DNA from: Rhodospirillales bacterium
Lineage (GTDB): Bacteria > Pseudomonadota > Alphaproteobacteria > Rhodospirillales > Casp-alpha2
Assembly (NCBI GenBank): GCA_016187325.1
Contig: JACPJY010000282.1
Span: forward strand, 1-6,473
Direction: 5' to 3'
Length of the DNA stretch: 6,473 bases
The position numbers were made by a program, and so were the translations under genes. The notes below the pieces were generated by a model. The model saw only the letters and a program-made list of their open reading frames with translations. It did not search any database and was not told the origin of the DNA. The first letter of the stretch is position 1. Every line of letters starts with the position of its first letter. Shown here piece after piece: positions 4,960 to 6,473 of this stretch.

Positions 4960-6180
4960 ATGACCGGCCACCGTTCGGACTTCATCGGCGCCGCGGTCGA
5001 GCGCGGCTTCGTCCATCAGTGCACCGATCTCGGGGGCCTGGACGCCGAGGCGGCCCGCGGGACGGTCACTGCCTACATCGGCTTCGATTGCACCGCCCCC
5101 AGCCTGCACGCCGGCAGCCTGGTTTCGATCATGCTGCTCAGGCTGCTGCAGCGAAGCGGGCACAAGCCCATCGTGCTGATGGGCGGCGGCACCACCAAGG
5201 TCGGCGATCCCTCGGGCAAGGACGACACCCGGAAACTTCTCAGCGACGCCGATATCCGGTCCAACATGGCCGGAATCAAGGACGTATTCGCCAAGTTCCT
5301 GAAATTCGGCGACGGGCCGATCGACGCCGTCATGGTCGACAACGCCGACTGGCTGGACGGCCTCGCCTATATTCCGTTCCTGCGCGATTACGGCCGGCAT
5401 TTCTCGGTCAACCGGATGCTCGGGTTCGACAGCGTCAAGCTGCGGCTCGAGCGCGAGCATCCGTTGAGCTTCCTCGAATTCAACTACATGGTCCTGCAGG
5501 CCTATGATTTTCTCGAATTGGCGCGGCGCTACGGCTGCCGGCTGCAGATGGGCGGCTCCGACCAGTGGGGCAACATCGTCAGCGGCGTCGAGCTCGGCCG
5601 CCGCATCGACGGGCTGCAGTTGTTCGGCCTGACGACGCCGCTGCTGACCACGGCGTCCGGGGCGAAGATGGGAAAGACCGCGGAAGGCGCCGTGTGGCTC
5701 AACCAAGACATGCTGTCGGCCTATAACTATTGGCAATATTGGCGCAACACCGACGACGCCGACGTCGGCAAGTTCCTGCGCCTGTTCACCGAGCTGCCGA
5801 TGGCCGAGATCGCGCGCCTGGAGGCGCTTTCGGGCGAGGACATCAACGACGCCAAGAAAACGCTGGCCGACCAGGCGACGGCGCTGTGTCACGGCAAGCA
5901 GGCGGCTGAGGAAGGCTCGAGCGGCGCGGCGCTGCCGACCCTCGAGGTGGCGCGGGCGGCGCTCAAGGCCGGTATCCCGGCGTTCGAGCTGTTCAGGAAG
6001 GCCGGCCTCGCGCAGTCCAACGCCGCGGCACGGCGGCTGATCAAGGGCGGCGGCGGGCGGTTGAACGACACCCCGATCTTGAGCGAGACCCAGATGATCA
6101 CCGCCGACGACATCGGCGCCGGCGGCGCCATCAAGCTGTCGGCGGGAAAGAAGCGCCACGCCCTCGTCCGCGCCGTCTAA
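4960..6180 (+). CDS. tyrS: Tyrosyl-tRNA synthetase
   Basis: Charges tRNA-Tyr with tyrosine using ATP. It is an essential cytoplasmic class Ic synthetase that acts as a dimer. The protein has 406 residues, usual for the bacterial enzyme. Seen: the Rossmann-fold start TAYIGFDCTAPSLHAGS (37-53), where HAGS is the HIGH signature, GGGTTKVGDPSGK (75-87), FSVNRML (148-154), the tyrosine pocket YMVLQAYDF (176-184) and QMGGSDQWGNI (196-206), and KMGKT (236-240) as the KMSKS equivalent. A linker follows, then a C-terminal S4-type RNA-binding domain (about 340-400) with SNAAARRLIKGGGGRLND. All signature motifs are intact. ATG 4960 matches the usual N-terminus and has GAGG upstream at a rather long spacing. 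The gene is divergent from anmK and convergent with the AsmA-like gene. The stop codon falls inside a run of short complementary GC blocks. Confidence 0.97.
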   Translation: MTGHRSDFIGAAVERGFVHQCTDLGGLDAEAARGTVTAYIGFDCTAPSLHAGSLVSIMLLRLLQRSGHKPIVLMGGGTTKVGDPSGKDDTRKLLSDADIRSNMAGIKDVFAKFLKFGDGPIDAVMVDNADWLDGLAYIPFLRDYGRHFSVNRMLGFDSVKLRLEREHPLSFLEFNYMVLQAYDFLELARRYGCRLQMGGSDQWGNIVSGVELGRRIDGLQLFGLTTPLLTTASGAKMGKTAEGAVWLNQDMLSAYNYWQYWRNTDDADVGKFLRLFTELPMAEIARLEALSGEDINDAKKTLADQATALCHGKQAAEEGSSGAALPTLEVARAALKAGIPAFELFRKAGLAQSNAAARRLIKGGGGRLNDTPILSETQMITADDIGAGGAIKLSAGKKRHALVRAV

Positions 6181-6194
6181 CGGCGCGCCGCCGT
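6171..6194. repeat. Three alternating complementary blocks at the tyrS stop, possible terminator stem
   Basis: CGCCGT (6171-6176), ACGGCG (6180-6185) and CGCCGT (6189-6194) follow one another with 3-nt gaps (CTA, then CGC). The middle block can pair perfectly with either neighbour, giving two mutually exclusive 6-bp hairpins. The first includes the end of tyrS and its stop. No T tract follows on either strand, so an intrinsic terminator is only a weak possibility. Confidence 0.3.
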
Positions 6195-6209
6195 CCGCAA
6201 ACGCAAATC

Positions 6210-6473
6210 CTATTGAATGCCGGTGTCGCCCGGGCGGGAAGTGCCGAAATCCGCCTGGCCGAAAATGTCGAAGACGTTGCGGAAGATCCCTGGCGTCAGC
6301 GCCGACAGCGGATTGACGGTGACCTTCGGGTCGGTAGTGGGGCCGCTCATAGCGAAATTGGCGGCGAATACGCCGCCCCCCTTCTCGCCGCCGGTAAAGA
6401 TGTCGCCGATGACAGGCAGCCGCCCGAGGGCGCTGTTGATGGCATACGCCGGGACCACGGTACCGTTGATGTC
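6210..6473 (-). CDS. AsmA/YhdP-like envelope protein, C-terminal 87 residues (cut by window edge)
   Basis: The frame is open from the right edge to a TAG at 6210-6212, so this is the end of a longer protein whose start lies outside the window. The visible part reads DINGTVVPAYAINSALGRLP, then VIGDIFTGGEKGGGVFAANF, SGPTTDPKVTVNPLSALTPG and FRNVFDIF. This is the pattern I know from the C-terminus of AsmA-like proteins (DUF3971/YhdP type): a final beta-strand region with GTVVPAY, GDxF and DPKVxVNPLSALxPGxxR, followed by a short polar tail (GQADFGTSRPGDTGIQ). Such proteins span the periplasm from an inner-membrane anchor and are linked to lipid transport to the outer membrane. The domain match is from memory of the family, and the signal or anchor is not in view. 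An internal GTG at 6458 is unlikely to be the start. The gene ends 29 bp from the convergent tyrS stop. Confidence 0.75.
   Translation of the reverse strand, partial: DINGTVVPAYAINSALGRLPVIGDIFTGGEKGGGVFAANFAMSGPTTDPKVTVNPLSALTPGIFRNVFDIFGQADFGTSRPGDTGIQ

Noticed and set aside
4957..6159. A 400-codon open frame on the minus strand opposite tyrS
   Set aside because: The plus strand encodes an intact tyrosyl-tRNA synthetase with all motifs. The antisense translation has low-complexity composition and no recognisable domain.

Overview
The window is high-GC chromosomal DNA whose genes look alphaproteobacterial, probably from the Rhodospirillales or a close relative. This placement rests on remembered family sequences and gene order, not on a search. 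The clues are a short NifP-type CysE, an IscR with three Cys and one His, two cysteine desulfurases in a row, an anmK/tyrS divergent pair and an HPHP-type alpha/beta hydrolase. Coding density is high, and no tRNA, rRNA, CRISPR array, insertion sequence or phage gene was seen.

Left part, minus strand (1-2862). This is a sulfur and iron-sulfur assembly cluster, transcribed right to left: cysE (serine O-acetyltransferase), iscR (Rrf2-family Fe-S regulator), an unnamed NifS/IscS-like cysteine desulfurase, then iscS, which runs off the left edge. The order matches the metabolic flow: CysE makes the precursor of cysteine, the desulfurases take sulfur from cysteine, and IscR senses whether clusters are being made. 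In related genomes sufBCD-type genes usually follow.

Centre (2863-3109). A 247-bp, relatively AT-rich divergent intergenic region lies between cysE and the hydrolase gene. On the minus strand it holds a very good sigma70-like promoter (TTGACC, 17 bp, TATATT) facing cysE. Overlapping the -35 is a 25-bp dyad that matches the IscR type 1 consensus at 21 of 25 positions. I read this as an autoregulatory operator placed ahead of cysE rather than directly ahead of iscR, which would put cysteine synthesis under Fe-S feedback. Two overlapping inverted repeats lie in the presumed cysE leader, and a separate two-tier hairpin lies nearer the hydrolase.

Right part (3110-6473). A plus-strand alpha/beta hydrolase (COG2945-like, substrate unknown) converges on minus-strand anmK (cell-wall sugar recycling). 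anmK diverges from plus-strand tyrS (tyrosyl-tRNA synthetase). tyrS in turn converges on the 3' end of a minus-strand AsmA/YhdP-like envelope protein that runs off the right edge. These genes look like ordinary housekeeping genes.

No clearly new system is visible. The most interesting signal is the candidate IscR operator and promoter in front of cysE.
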